Positions 17,530-25,420 of a DNA stretch of 64,000 bases are shown here, piece by piece (the stretch's first letter is position 1; every line of letters begins with the position of its first letter). Source of the stretch: Anaerospora hongkongensis (GTDB lineage: Bacteria; Bacillota; Negativicutes; Sporomusales; DSM-15969); contig NZ_SLUI01000015.1 of the NCBI RefSeq assembly GCF_004339805.1, forward strand, positions 59,568 to 123,567, in the 5' to 3' direction. Under the pieces are notes generated by a model, which saw only the letters and a program-made list of their open reading frames with translations, had not been told where the DNA came from and made no database searches. The translations under genes and the position numbers were made by a program.

Positions 17530-18198
17530 ATGCGGTATTGTGATCACTGCGGCAAGGAACTTCCTGGCGATGCCCGGTTTTGCAGGCACTGTGGGGCAGC
17601 GATTTCACACAATGCAGTGGAACAGGAAGCGGAGCAAAATTACAGCGCTGCAAGTACGGGTGACATCAGTGAAATGCGTAATCGTGTAGCCGATACGCCT
17701 CGGCCCTGGATTAGATTTTGGGCACGATATATTGATATCTCTTTTTTTGCTTTCTTAAGTGGTTTCATTATTGAGCCCTTCTACCGGTTTTCTCCGGGAC
17801 CGGTTTTGGGGTTTGACTTTGCGGGAATTGTTGTGATGGTAACCGCACTAATTACATGTGAATCAATATGCTTAACCCTTTTTGGCAGTACACCTGGCAA
17901 GTGGATCGCGAATATTCAAATTGCTGATTTTAGTGGAAGCAATCCTTCGATTTTACAATCACTAAGCCGCACTTTCCAGGTTTGGGCCAAAGGAATGTGG
18001 TTTGGAATTCCCATTTTATCGCTTATTCCCATGTATATAGCGAAAGGAAAAGTCATGCAAAATGGAGCTGCTGACTGGGATTTTTTTTGCGGTACTTTTG
18101 TAAGCCAAAGACCGGTTAGTCTCCTGCGTTACGCAGTTGTAATTGCAGCTGCAGTCGCTATCATGCTGTTCAATAGTTACTTACATATCAGTAGCTGA
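17530..18198 (+). CDS. Zinc-ribbon plus RDD-family membrane protein
   Basis: 222 aa. Residues 1-25 form a zinc ribbon (CDHCGKELPGDARFCRHCG; two CxxC pairs). After a short linker comes an RDD domain (ARYIDISFFAFLSGF with R and D in the first helix, then GSTPGKWIANIQIAD in the third segment). The protein ends in a single C-terminal hydrophobic helix. RDD proteins are poorly characterised membrane proteins. ATG at 17530 after GTGTGAGG. It is monocistronic with its own terminator. Confidence 0.85.
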   Translation: MRYCDHCGKELPGDARFCRHCGAAISHNAVEQEAEQNYSAASTGDISEMRNRVADTPRPWIRFWARYIDISFFAFLSGFIIEPFYRFSPGPVLGFDFAGIVVMVTALITCESICLTLFGSTPGKWIANIQIADFSGSNPSILQSLSRTFQVWAKGMWFGIPILSLIPMYIAKGKVMQNGAADWDFFCGTFVSQRPVSLLRYAVVIAAAVAIMLFNSYLHISS

Positions 18199-18229
18199 AG
18201 AAACCAACAGCGGATTAGTACCGTTCACC

Positions 18230-18251
18230 CAACAGGGTGCGCGGTTTTTTT
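18230..18251 (+). terminator. Intrinsic terminator after the RDD gene
   Basis: Interrupted stem ACCG..CACCC / GGGTG..CGGT with loop AACA and TTTTTTT. Confidence 0.8.
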
Positions 18252-18275
18252 ATTGCTCCAGATGATAAATGTGTG

Positions 18276-18321
18276 TTGACAAGTGAGAATAACTTGCATT
18301 ACAATTAGTTTGATATTCAAA
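18276..18321 (+). promoter_or_regulatory. Promoter and candidate operator of the MarR-ATPase operon
   Basis: Consensus TTGACA (18276-18281), 18-base spacer, TACAAT (18300-18305). Four bases after the -10 is an inverted repeat TTTGATATTCAAA (18309-18321), well placed for a repressor to block transcription initiation. Autoregulation by the adjacent MarR protein is inferred. Confidence 0.7.
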
Positions 18322-18372
18322 TAATAAGTATTTATGATAGTTTGAAAAATAAAATAAGAAAGAGGTACAGAT

Positions 18373-18792
18373 ATGGAGAATATTGATGAACTGACCCATG
18401 AGCTGTTCACTTTTTTCAACTGCTTTTCCTCGTGGGAAAACTCCGTTATCCGGTCAAGTGATTTAACGGTAGCCGAAGCACATGCAATTGAAATTCTGGG
18501 TACATATGGACAAATGAATATGCGGAGCCTGGCTCAGCGTTCAGGCGTGACCACCGGGACAACAACGGTTACTGTTGACCGCTTAGAGAAAAAAGAATAT
18601 GCCACAAGAGAGCCGCATAAGGAAGACCGCCGCGTTTATTTAATTACGCTTACACCGAAAGGGCAAAAGGCTTTTGAAGAACACCATCAATACCATACGA
18701 AGCTGACAGAGCAAGTAATGGCGGCCCTGAGTGAAGAAGAAAGCGGGCAGTTGACCAAGCTGCTGCGCAAAGTAAATAATGAGGCTTTTTAG
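18373..18792 (+). CDS. MarR-family transcriptional regulator
   Basis: 139-aa dimeric winged-helix regulator. The recognition region MRSLAQRSGVTTGTTTVTVDRLEKKEYATREPHKEDRRVYLITLT is continuous with the MarR pattern, including the wing motif DRR at about residue 84 (segments quoted here only as landmarks MRSLAQRSGV and EDRRVYLITL). It starts 67 bases after its promoter and is followed after 27 bases by a metal-efflux ATPase, so it probably senses the exported metal or a related stress. No cysteine cluster or histidine set that would define a metal site was evident. Confidence 0.88.
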   Translation: MENIDELTHELFTFFNCFSSWENSVIRSSDLTVAEAHAIEILGTYGQMNMRSLAQRSGVTTGTTTVTVDRLEKKEYATREPHKEDRRVYLITLTPKGQKAFEEHHQYHTKLTEQVMAALSEEESGQLTKLLRKVNNEAF

Positions 18793-18819
18793 CCGCTAAG
18801 CAAGAAGGGGGCGCGGGGA

Positions 18820-20727
18820 ATGAATAGTGCAGTTGTGGCTGAGTACAGGAAAGACCGGTCTGTCAGTGTATTCTGGGAACAGCATGGAGCGATGCTGACA
18901 ACCGTTGTAAGTGCCGTGCTGGCAATTGGGGCGTGGCAGGCAGGAATGCGCGGCTGGAGCAATATGGAGGTGCCCCTGTATATTGCAGCCTATGTGACGG
19001 GAGGATACCGCAAAGCCTGGGAAGGCTTACAAACACTTATCGTAGAACGGGATCTTGATGTTGATCTGCTGATGGTGATTGCGGCAATCGGTGCAGCCAG
19101 TATTGGCTATTGGCAGGATGGGGCAATCCTAATTTTTATTTTTGCATTAAGTAGTGTGCTGGAAGGGTATACGCTGGAAAAAACAAATCATGATATTCGT
19201 TCCATTATGAAGCTTCGTCCGGAAAAGGCCCTTGTGCTGCGAGGAACCGCACAGCTGCAGGTACGGGTAGAGGACCTCAGAGCAGGTGACGTGGTTTTGA
19301 CGAAACCAGGCGAGCGTATCCCTGCTGACGGAATAATTCAGGATGGCTATTCAGCTATTGATCAGTCTTCCATTACCGGTGAATCCATTCCTGTCGATAA
19401 AGGGGCAGGAGACGAAGTGTATGCCGGAACAATCAATGGGCAGGGCGCTTTACGGATTGAAGTGACGAAGCAGGCCGAAGCAACTTTGCTGGCGAAAATC
19501 ATCCGGCTGGTACAGGAGGCGCAAAGTGAAATGCCGCCTAGTCAGCTGTTTGTCGAGCGCTTTGAAGGCATTTATGCCAAGCTTGTAGTAGGGACGGCGA
19601 TAGTATTACTGCTGGTACTGCCTTCCATGTTTCATTTTACCTGGGAAGCAGCGATATATCGCACCATGATTTTTCTGGTGGTTGCTTCGCCATGTGCCTT
19701 AGTTTCCTCTATCATGCCCGCCGTATTATCGGCTATTTCGAACGGTGCGAGGCAGGGAATCCTGTTTAAAGGCGGTGTTCACCTTGAAAACAGCGGTGAA
19801 ATTAAGGTAGTTGCTTTCGATAAAACCGGTACACTGACGGAAGGTAGGCCGCAAGTTACCGATATTATTTCCTTTGGTGCCCAAAGTGAGAATGAGGTAT
19901 TGCGTTGTACTGCTGCTCTGGAAACCTTGTCAGAGCACCCCATTGCCAGGGCAATTGTGGAAACCGCCAAGGCCAGGGGGCTGGAGCTGCCCACCGCATC
20001 CAAGCTGCAGGCAGTTCCCGGAGCTGGGATACATGGAAGGGTACAGGATACGGAATTCAGCATCGGTAATATAGACTGCCTGCAGCAAAAAAGCATGCCT
20101 GCTGAACAGGAACAGGTAATTGAGCAATTGGAGAAGCAGGGAAAAACCATTATTTATGTCCAGTCAGCTGGTGTGTTGCAAGGTCTGCTGGCTATTCAGG
20201 ACAGCCTTCGTCCTCAGGCTAAGGCTGCAGTCAGGGCTTTACGGCAAATGGGGATAAAAGTGGTCATGCTTACAGGTGATAAGCTGTCCACCGCACGGGC
20301 GCTTGGTGTGGAAGCCGGCGTTGATGAAGTATATGCCGGTCTTTATCCGGAGCAAAAGGTAAAAATCATCAAGGAATTAACCTCGCGGGACGGCAAAGTG
20401 GCAATGGTCGGTGATGGGGTAAATGATGCGCCAGCCTTAGCCGCCGCTTCGGTTGGGATTGCCATGGGAGCCGCCGGTACGGATGTTGCTTTGGAGACGG
20501 CGAATGTTGTCCTCATGGCTGACGACATTACAAAGGTCGCCGAGGTTGTTGCTCTCGGCCGCCGCACCGGCAAGGTAGTAAAGCAGAATCTGGCTTTTGC
20601 CATGGCTGTGGTCGTGGCACTGGTTGCAGGTACGTTTTTCGATAATGTTACCTTACCGCTTGGCGTTATTGGGCATGAAGGCAGTACTTTGCTGGTAATT
20701 GCCAGTGGCTTAAGACTGCTGCGCTAA
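18820..20727 (+). CDS. P1B-4-type heavy-metal-transporting ATPase
   Basis: P-type ATPase pumping a transition metal out of the cytoplasm. Phosphorylation site DKTGTLTEG (Asp334), TGES loop, GDGVNDAP hinge. Three features point to the P1B-4 (Co/Fe/Zn) branch: no N-terminal CxxC metal domain, SPC (290-292) in place of CPC in the transport helix, and HEGST (619-623) in the last helix. 635 aa. ATG 18820 after AAGAAGGGGGCG. It shares a transcript with the preceding MarR gene. The exported metal cannot be fixed from sequence; Fe(II) and Co(II) are the family precedents. Confidence 0.9.
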   Translation: MNSAVVAEYRKDRSVSVFWEQHGAMLTTVVSAVLAIGAWQAGMRGWSNMEVPLYIAAYVTGGYRKAWEGLQTLIVERDLDVDLLMVIAAIGAASIGYWQDGAILIFIFALSSVLEGYTLEKTNHDIRSIMKLRPEKALVLRGTAQLQVRVEDLRAGDVVLTKPGERIPADGIIQDGYSAIDQSSITGESIPVDKGAGDEVYAGTINGQGALRIEVTKQAEATLLAKIIRLVQEAQSEMPPSQLFVERFEGIYAKLVVGTAIVLLLVLPSMFHFTWEAAIYRTMIFLVVASPCALVSSIMPAVLSAISNGARQGILFKGGVHLENSGEIKVVAFDKTGTLTEGRPQVTDIISFGAQSENEVLRCTAALETLSEHPIARAIVETAKARGLELPTASKLQAVPGAGIHGRVQDTEFSIGNIDCLQQKSMPAEQEQVIEQLEKQGKTIIYVQSAGVLQGLLAIQDSLRPQAKAAVRALRQMGIKVVMLTGDKLSTARALGVEAGVDEVYAGLYPEQKVKIIKELTSRDGKVAMVGDGVNDAPALAAASVGIAMGAAGTDVALETANVVLMADDITKVAEVVALGRRTGKVVKQNLAFAMAVVVALVAGTFFDNVTLPLGVIGHEGSTLLVIASGLRLLR

Positions 20728-20801
20728 GTAAAAAGAAATGCCAAGATCGCCAAATAAGCTTAAGGTCGGTTTTGCGGTTAGTGGTAGATCGCTATGGGGC
20801 A

Positions 20802-20810
20802 TGCTATAAT
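20802..20810 (+). promoter_or_regulatory. Extended -10 promoter element before the SDR gene
   Basis: TGCTATAAT (TGn plus TATAAT) about 63 bases before the SDR start, with no good -35. Extended -10 promoters can work without one. Confidence 0.5.
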
Positions 20811-20872
20811 ACTGTTAGAAAAAAGGTAACGCGTTAACAGCGTAGCGAAACTGCAAAAACGAGGGATATATA

Positions 20873-21637
20873 GTGGCACAGTGGAATGGAAAAGTCATAC
20901 TGATCACTGGTGGGACTTCCGGTATTGGCTTGGCAGCAGCTGAGATATTTTTGAAAATGGGAGCCAGTGTTGCAATCAACGGACGTGATCCAGTAAAGGG
21001 AAAGCAGTTGATTACGACATGGCAGCAGGCAGACCAAAAGCTTTACTTTATTCAAGGTGATGTAGCGGTCCATGATGAATGCAGGCAAATTGTACGGCAG
21101 ACAGTGGAACGGTTTGGACGGCTGGACGTAGTGGTGAATGCGGCAGGAATTTACCTGGAAAAGCTGATTGCCGAGACAACGGAAACAGACTTTCAGAATG
21201 TTGTTGATATCAATTTGAAAGGGACCTATTTTATTTCTAAGTTTGCCGTTCCTGAGCTGCGTAAGACCGGCGAAGGAGCAATTGTAAATATTGCTTCTGA
21301 CGCCGGACTGAGAGGTAATCTTTTATGTACTGCTTATTGTGCGGCCAAAGGTGCGGTCGTCGCCTTTACCAAAGCTCTTTCCCTCGAAGCTGCTCCCTAT
21401 GGCATCCGCGTCAATTGCGTATGCCCCGGTGATGTGGCCACTCCACTTCTCGATAAACAAGTGGCAGCGGCTGACAATCCTCAACAGTACCTGGATGAGA
21501 TGAAGCTAATGTATCCACTGGGCCGGATCGGGACTGCAAAAGAGGTGGCCCACGTCATCTGCTTCCTGGCCTCACCGGCGGCAGCCTTTGTTACCGGTGC
21601 CATCTGGACGGTAGACGGCGGCTTGACGGCATGTTAA
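20873..21637 (+). CDS. Short-chain dehydrogenase/reductase
   Basis: 254-aa classical SDR using NAD(P)H. Cofactor motif TGGTSGIGLA near residue 11, NAAG motif, and catalytic Tyr155-x3-Lys159 in YCAAK. The residue expected before them (Ser, in IASDAG) is present. The sequence resembles FabG and glucose-dehydrogenase-like SDRs, but with no fab genes adjacent the substrate is unknown. GTG start at 20873; the ribosome site is weak (GAGGGATA). Single-gene unit with its own terminator. Confidence 0.85.
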   Translation: MAQWNGKVILITGGTSGIGLAAAEIFLKMGASVAINGRDPVKGKQLITTWQQADQKLYFIQGDVAVHDECRQIVRQTVERFGRLDVVVNAAGIYLEKLIAETTETDFQNVVDINLKGTYFISKFAVPELRKTGEGAIVNIASDAGLRGNLLCTAYCAAKGAVVAFTKALSLEAAPYGIRVNCVCPGDVATPLLDKQVAAADNPQQYLDEMKLMYPLGRIGTAKEVAHVICFLASPAAAFVTGAIWTVDGGLTAC

Positions 21638-21659
21638 TTTGATTGAATAGCAGAAAAAC

Positions 21660-21695
21660 CACTGCCCCCTTTAAAACAAGGCAGTGATTTTTTTA
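21660..21695 (+). terminator. Intrinsic terminator after the SDR gene
   Basis: Stem CACTGCC / GGCAGTG with a run of seven or more T. Confidence 0.88.
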
Positions 21696-21903
21696 TTGCC
21701 TTGCAGGAGTGCGGAGAAGCGTTAGCTAGATTCATTAGCCATCGTTCCACGTAGCACAAGGGCTTTTCATCCAAGGTCTAGAATAGTTTAACTATAGCCC
21801 GAACGTACAACAATAAAGCAAACATCATTATGCCCACAATAGCCCCCCCAAAAAAATGGACAGCGGCTGGCGAAAACAGAATTAGCTTTAAGGAGGGATT
21901 AGT

Positions 21904-23439
21904 TTGGATGAAAACTTGTGGGATATCCACTTTGTGTGTGATCTGATCGATAGCCTGAATAAGGGTGCTCCTGCAATGCATACAGAGACGATAGATAACT
22001 TAGATAAGCTGCTCACTGAATTGAAGCTATTGCATGAATTTGACTTCAGGCAAATCGGAGAAAGTCTGTATGATGGCATATATATCACAGACGGTGAAGG
22101 GAAAACGCTGTATGTAAATAGCGCGTATACTAGAATCACCGGAATAAGACCGGAAGAAGTTATCGGCAAAAACGTCGGTGATTTAGTACGGAGCGGCCTA
22201 TATAAGAATGCGGTTACACCTGAAGTTCTCAGAAAGAAAAAACAAGTAAATGCGATGGGGGAAAGCTCGCGTAACGGCATAAAAATGCTAATAACCGGAA
22301 ACCCCCTGTTTGATACAGAGGGCAATGTTAAAAAGGTGGTGGTAATTGACCGGGAAATTACCGATCTTCTCGCCATGAAAGCAGAGCTGGAGGAATCGCA
22401 GCAAAAGATTAAAGCCGTAGAAGATGCGACGATAAAAAAGAAACAGGAAATTGAACATTTACGCAGCATGCAGTTAAATACCAATCTAATTGGAAACAGT
22501 GTGGAAATGCAGCAGGTCATTAAGCAGATCAGCCAGGTAGCCAATTTAGACGTTACCCTCCTGATTACAGGTGAAACAGGAGCGGGCAAAGAGGTTGTGG
22601 CTAATGAAGTGTATCTGCAGAGTAGTAGAAACAGCGGCCCGTTTATCAAAGTGAATTGTGCGGCTATCCCAGCAACGTTATTAGAGGCAGAATTATTTGG
22701 CTATGAAAAAGGTGCCTATACCGGAGCGGCAACTTCAGGTAAAATGGGGCTATTTGAGCTTGCTGATAAAGGAACGCTGCTGCTTGATGAGATTGGCGAT
22801 ATGCCAATTGAGCTGCAATCGAAGCTGCTGCGAGTCATACAATATAAGGAGATCGTCCGGATTGGCGGTACAAAGCCGATCAAGCTGGACGTTCGAATTC
22901 TTGCGGTGACAAATTCTGATTTAAAGGAATTTGTTAAAAAAGGAAGATTTAGGGAAGATTTGTATTATCGATTGAGCGTGTTTCCTATTCATATCCCGCC
23001 CTTGCGGGCAAGAGCAGGTGACATTGAAGATTTAACCAGGCATTTCCTGGCAATGTACAATGCTAAATACAGTAAGCATACAACCTTTGAGCGCGCAGCA
23101 TTAGACGTTTTAGGCCATTATACGTGGCCTGGAAATAGTAGGGAACTGCAAAATATTATAGAAAGGCTTGTTATTATTTGTGATTCTCATGCCATTATTA
23201 GTGCAGAGAAGGTTAAAAATATATTAAATATTGAGCTGCCGTTTGATGGGATAAATGAAGAATTAGGGTTAAAACAAATTGTGGAAAATGTAGAAAGGAA
23301 AACGATTGAAAAAATTTTAAACGCATATGGAAGCACAAGAAAAGCGGCTAAAATACTAAAAGTAGATCAATCAACTATTGTCAAAAAAGCAAAAAAGCTT
23401 GGAATACAGCTGCGCGATGAAAAAACGAATCACACATGA
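21904..23439 (+). CDS. Sigma-54-dependent transcriptional activator with PAS domain
   Basis: 511-aa enhancer-binding protein. Residues ~55-165 form a PAS domain (LYDGIYITDGEGKTLYVNSA), then a short coiled coil and the AAA+ domain: Walker A GETGAGKE at 223-230, sigma-54 contact loop GAYTGA at 270-275, Walker B LLLDEIGDM. A Fis-type helix-turn-helix closes the protein (TRKAAKILKVDQSTIVKKAK). TTG start at 21904 with AAGGAGGG upstream. No response-regulator receiver is present, so it senses a ligand or redox state directly. The sigma-54 promoter at 23574-23588 lies just downstream, making the BKACE operon its obvious target. Bases 21696-21903 upstream hold no identifiable signal. Confidence 0.95.
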   Translation: MDENLWDIHFVCDLIDSLNKGAPAMHTETIDNLDKLLTELKLLHEFDFRQIGESLYDGIYITDGEGKTLYVNSAYTRITGIRPEEVIGKNVGDLVRSGLYKNAVTPEVLRKKKQVNAMGESSRNGIKMLITGNPLFDTEGNVKKVVVIDREITDLLAMKAELEESQQKIKAVEDATIKKKQEIEHLRSMQLNTNLIGNSVEMQQVIKQISQVANLDVTLLITGETGAGKEVVANEVYLQSSRNSGPFIKVNCAAIPATLLEAELFGYEKGAYTGAATSGKMGLFELADKGTLLLDEIGDMPIELQSKLLRVIQYKEIVRIGGTKPIKLDVRILAVTNSDLKEFVKKGRFREDLYYRLSVFPIHIPPLRARAGDIEDLTRHFLAMYNAKYSKHTTFERAALDVLGHYTWPGNSRELQNIIERLVIICDSHAIISAEKVKNILNIELPFDGINEELGLKQIVENVERKTIEKILNAYGSTRKAAKILKVDQSTIVKKAKKLGIQLRDEKTNHT

Positions 23440-23454
23440 TGATATTTATCATCA
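23437..23454. promoter_or_regulatory. Palindrome, candidate enhancer site for the sigma-54 activator
   Basis: TGATGATATTTATCATCA: 8-base arms around TT, beginning in the activator's own stop codon. It sits 120 bases upstream of the -24 element, a usual distance for an activator binding site. Only one copy was seen. Confidence 0.5.
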
Positions 23455-23498
23455 CGAGTTTATCCTTAAAATTAATAATATTCAGTTATTTTTCCTGC

Positions 23499-23530
23499 GG
23501 GACCGATGAATTTTTTCATCGGTCCCTTTT
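23499..23530 (+). terminator. Intrinsic terminator of the activator gene
   Basis: Stem GGGACCGATGA / TCATCGGTCCC with TTTT. It isolates the activator transcript from the operon that follows. Confidence 0.88.
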
Positions 23531-23573
23531 ATTCTTGGTAGCTTGGTGCCGCATAATTACTGGCAGCGTGCGG

Positions 23574-23588
23574 TGGCACAGTTCTTGC
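23574..23588 (+). promoter_or_regulatory. Sigma-54 (-24/-12) promoter of the BKACE operon
   Basis: TGGCACAGTTCTTGC: exact TGGCAC, five-base gap, TTGC, giving the required GG-N10-GC spacing. It lies 36 bases before the first gene. Confidence 0.88.
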
Positions 23589-23624
23589 TATTGTTATTTG
23601 TATAAAATTTTTTGAGGTGATTAC

Positions 23625-24446
23625 ATGAAGAAAACCATTATTACTGTTGCTACAACTGGAGCATTTCCAACGAAAGAACATAATCCGGCAGTACCTTTGA
23701 CACCGAAAGAGATTGCTAATGACGTTGTTGAGTGCTGGAAGGCAGGGGCTGCTGTCGCCCATCTTCATATGCGTGATGATGAAGGCAAGGGTACGATGAA
23801 CAAAGAAAAATTCCGGGAAACAGTTGAATTAATTAGGAGCAAATGTGATATTATTTTGAACCTTACCACATCCGGTGACTTGCATGCCACTGATGAAACC
23901 AGGATGGTGCATCTGATGGAACTGCAGCCGGAAATGGCTTCTTATGATGCCGGTACAATGAATTGGATGCATAGCGGCATATTCTTAAACCATCCGCTAT
24001 TTTTAGAAAAGCTCGGTAATACCATGCAGGAATATAACGTAAAACCGGAAATCGAAATTTTCGATTCCGGAATGGTATATAACTCGCTGTATTATTTGAA
24101 AAAAGGCGTACTAAAAGCACCACTGCATTTCCAATTCGTACTAGGCGCACCCGGCGGTACTGCGGCAACAGTCGAAAATCTGGTCTATTTGAAAAGTCTG
24201 ATTCCTCAGGATTCGACGTGGTCAGCGTTCGGAATTGGTGCAGGTCACTTACCAATTTTGCTTGCAACCCTGGCACTGGGCGGACATGTCCGGGTCGGGA
24301 TGGAAGATAACGTATTTTATGCGAAAGACAGGTTGGCAAAATCAAATGCCGAGTTTGTCGAAAGAGCAGGACGATTAATCAAAGAGGCTAATCAACAGGT
24401 TGCAACACCTGCTGAGGCCCGGAAAATTCTTGGTCTATCAAAATAA
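23625..24446 (+). CDS. BKACE-family beta-keto acid cleavage enzyme (3-keto-5-aminohexanoate cleavage-like)
   Basis: 273-aa TIM-barrel zinc enzyme (former DUF849). Family members condense a beta-keto acid with acetyl-CoA and cleave the product to acetoacetate and a new acyl-CoA. The zinc pair HLHMRD is at residues 46-51, and the barrel segments FGIGAGHLPI and LGGHVRVGMEDN are characteristic. ATG 23625 with TTTGAGGTGA upstream. First gene after the sigma-54 promoter. The lysine-fermentation enzymes that accompany Kce (aminomutases, Kdd, Kal) are absent, so the substrate is probably not 3-keto-5-aminohexanoate. Dehydrocarnitine or another beta-keto acid is possible. Confidence 0.88.
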   Translation: MKKTIITVATTGAFPTKEHNPAVPLTPKEIANDVVECWKAGAAVAHLHMRDDEGKGTMNKEKFRETVELIRSKCDIILNLTTSGDLHATDETRMVHLMELQPEMASYDAGTMNWMHSGIFLNHPLFLEKLGNTMQEYNVKPEIEIFDSGMVYNSLYYLKKGVLKAPLHFQFVLGAPGGTAATVENLVYLKSLIPQDSTWSAFGIGAGHLPILLATLALGGHVRVGMEDNVFYAKDRLAKSNAEFVERAGRLIKEANQQVATPAEARKILGLSK

Positions 24447-24466
24447 AACAAGGCAGGGAAACTCGC

Positions 24467-25411
24467 ATGATTAAAAAAATTGGCGTTATCGGCGCAGGCA
24501 CAATGGGCCATGGGATTGCCGAAACTTTTGCACTTTACGGCTATAATGTAAATTTATATGATACGAGCGAGCAGGCGCTTGCTAAAGCAAAAGAGTTAAT
24601 GAAGCAAGAACTCGAAATGTTGGTTGAAGAAGCTTTTATTGCAGCAGAGGCTGTACAGGAGACGCTTAACCGGATTACGGTCCATACTGATCTAAAAGCG
24701 ACGGTAGCTGACCGGGATTTTGTCATTGAAGCGGCGCCGGAAATTGTGGAACTTAAGCAGCAGCTCTTTAAGCAGCTGGATGAATTCTGTCCGGATACAA
24801 CGATTTTTGCCAGTAATACCTCCAGTCTCCCACTCAATCCAATGATGCAGCTGGTCGGACCCGAGCGCAAAAAACGTATCATGGTAAATCATTGGTACAA
24901 TCCCGGACATTTAATGCCGATTGTGGAATTATCCTTTTTTGGCAATATGCCGGCCGAGCTATATGAAGAGGTAGAAAGACTATATAGCTCCATAAAAAAA
25001 CAAACGGTTAAGGTTTTAAAAGACGTACCGGGTTTAGTTGCCAATCGCATTCAGCAGGGGGTGGCAAGAGAGGTTTTTTCGATTATTGAGCAGGGGATTG
25101 CAGAACCGGCAGATATAGATAAAGCCTTGAAATTTGGCCCCGCTTTCCGGTATGCTACAACCGGGCAGCTGGAAGTTGCCGATTTTGGCGGTTTGGATAT
25201 CTGGTGTGTCGTAGGTGATAACCTGCTGAAAGTTATGGATAATTCGCAATGCGCCAATCCTCTTTTACACCAGAAAGTAAGTGAAGGCAAGTTAGGTATC
25301 AAATCAGGGGAAGGATTCTATACCTATTCACCGGAAGAAACTCCGGAAATTAGAAGGAAATTTATGAAGAAGCTCATTCACCAGCTGAAAGCCTCAGAGT
25401 ATTACGTATAA
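24467..25411 (+). CDS. 3-hydroxyacyl-CoA dehydrogenase family protein
   Basis: 314-aa NAD-dependent dehydrogenase. Rossmann motif GVIGAGTMGHGIAE at residues 6-19, the catalytic-domain segment HWYNPGHLMPIVEL, and a C-terminal helical domain ending KSGEGFYTY. The fold covers 3-hydroxybutyryl-CoA dehydrogenase as well as enzymes on free hydroxy acids such as gulonate or carnitine. Because the preceding enzyme needs a free beta-keto acid, a role oxidising a 3-hydroxy acid to that keto acid fits the operon; this is inference. Starts 20 bases after the BKACE gene with GGCAGGGAA upstream. Confidence 0.88.
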   Translation: MIKKIGVIGAGTMGHGIAETFALYGYNVNLYDTSEQALAKAKELMKQELEMLVEEAFIAAEAVQETLNRITVHTDLKATVADRDFVIEAAPEIVELKQQLFKQLDEFCPDTTIFASNTSSLPLNPMMQLVGPERKKRIMVNHWYNPGHLMPIVELSFFGNMPAELYEEVERLYSSIKKQTVKVLKDVPGLVANRIQQGVAREVFSIIEQGIAEPADIDKALKFGPAFRYATTGQLEVADFGGLDIWCVVGDNLLKVMDNSQCANPLLHQKVSEGKLGIKSGEGFYTYSPEETPEIRRKFMKKLIHQLKASEYYV

Positions 25412-25420
25412 GGTTTTCCT

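Noticed and set aside
21778..21981. Minus-strand frame ending in a hydrophobic segment (VGIMMFALLLYVRAIVKLF), a possible small membrane peptide
   Set aside because: It begins inside the sigma-54 activator gene, has no ribosome site at an internal start, and overlaps that gene's own ribosome site.
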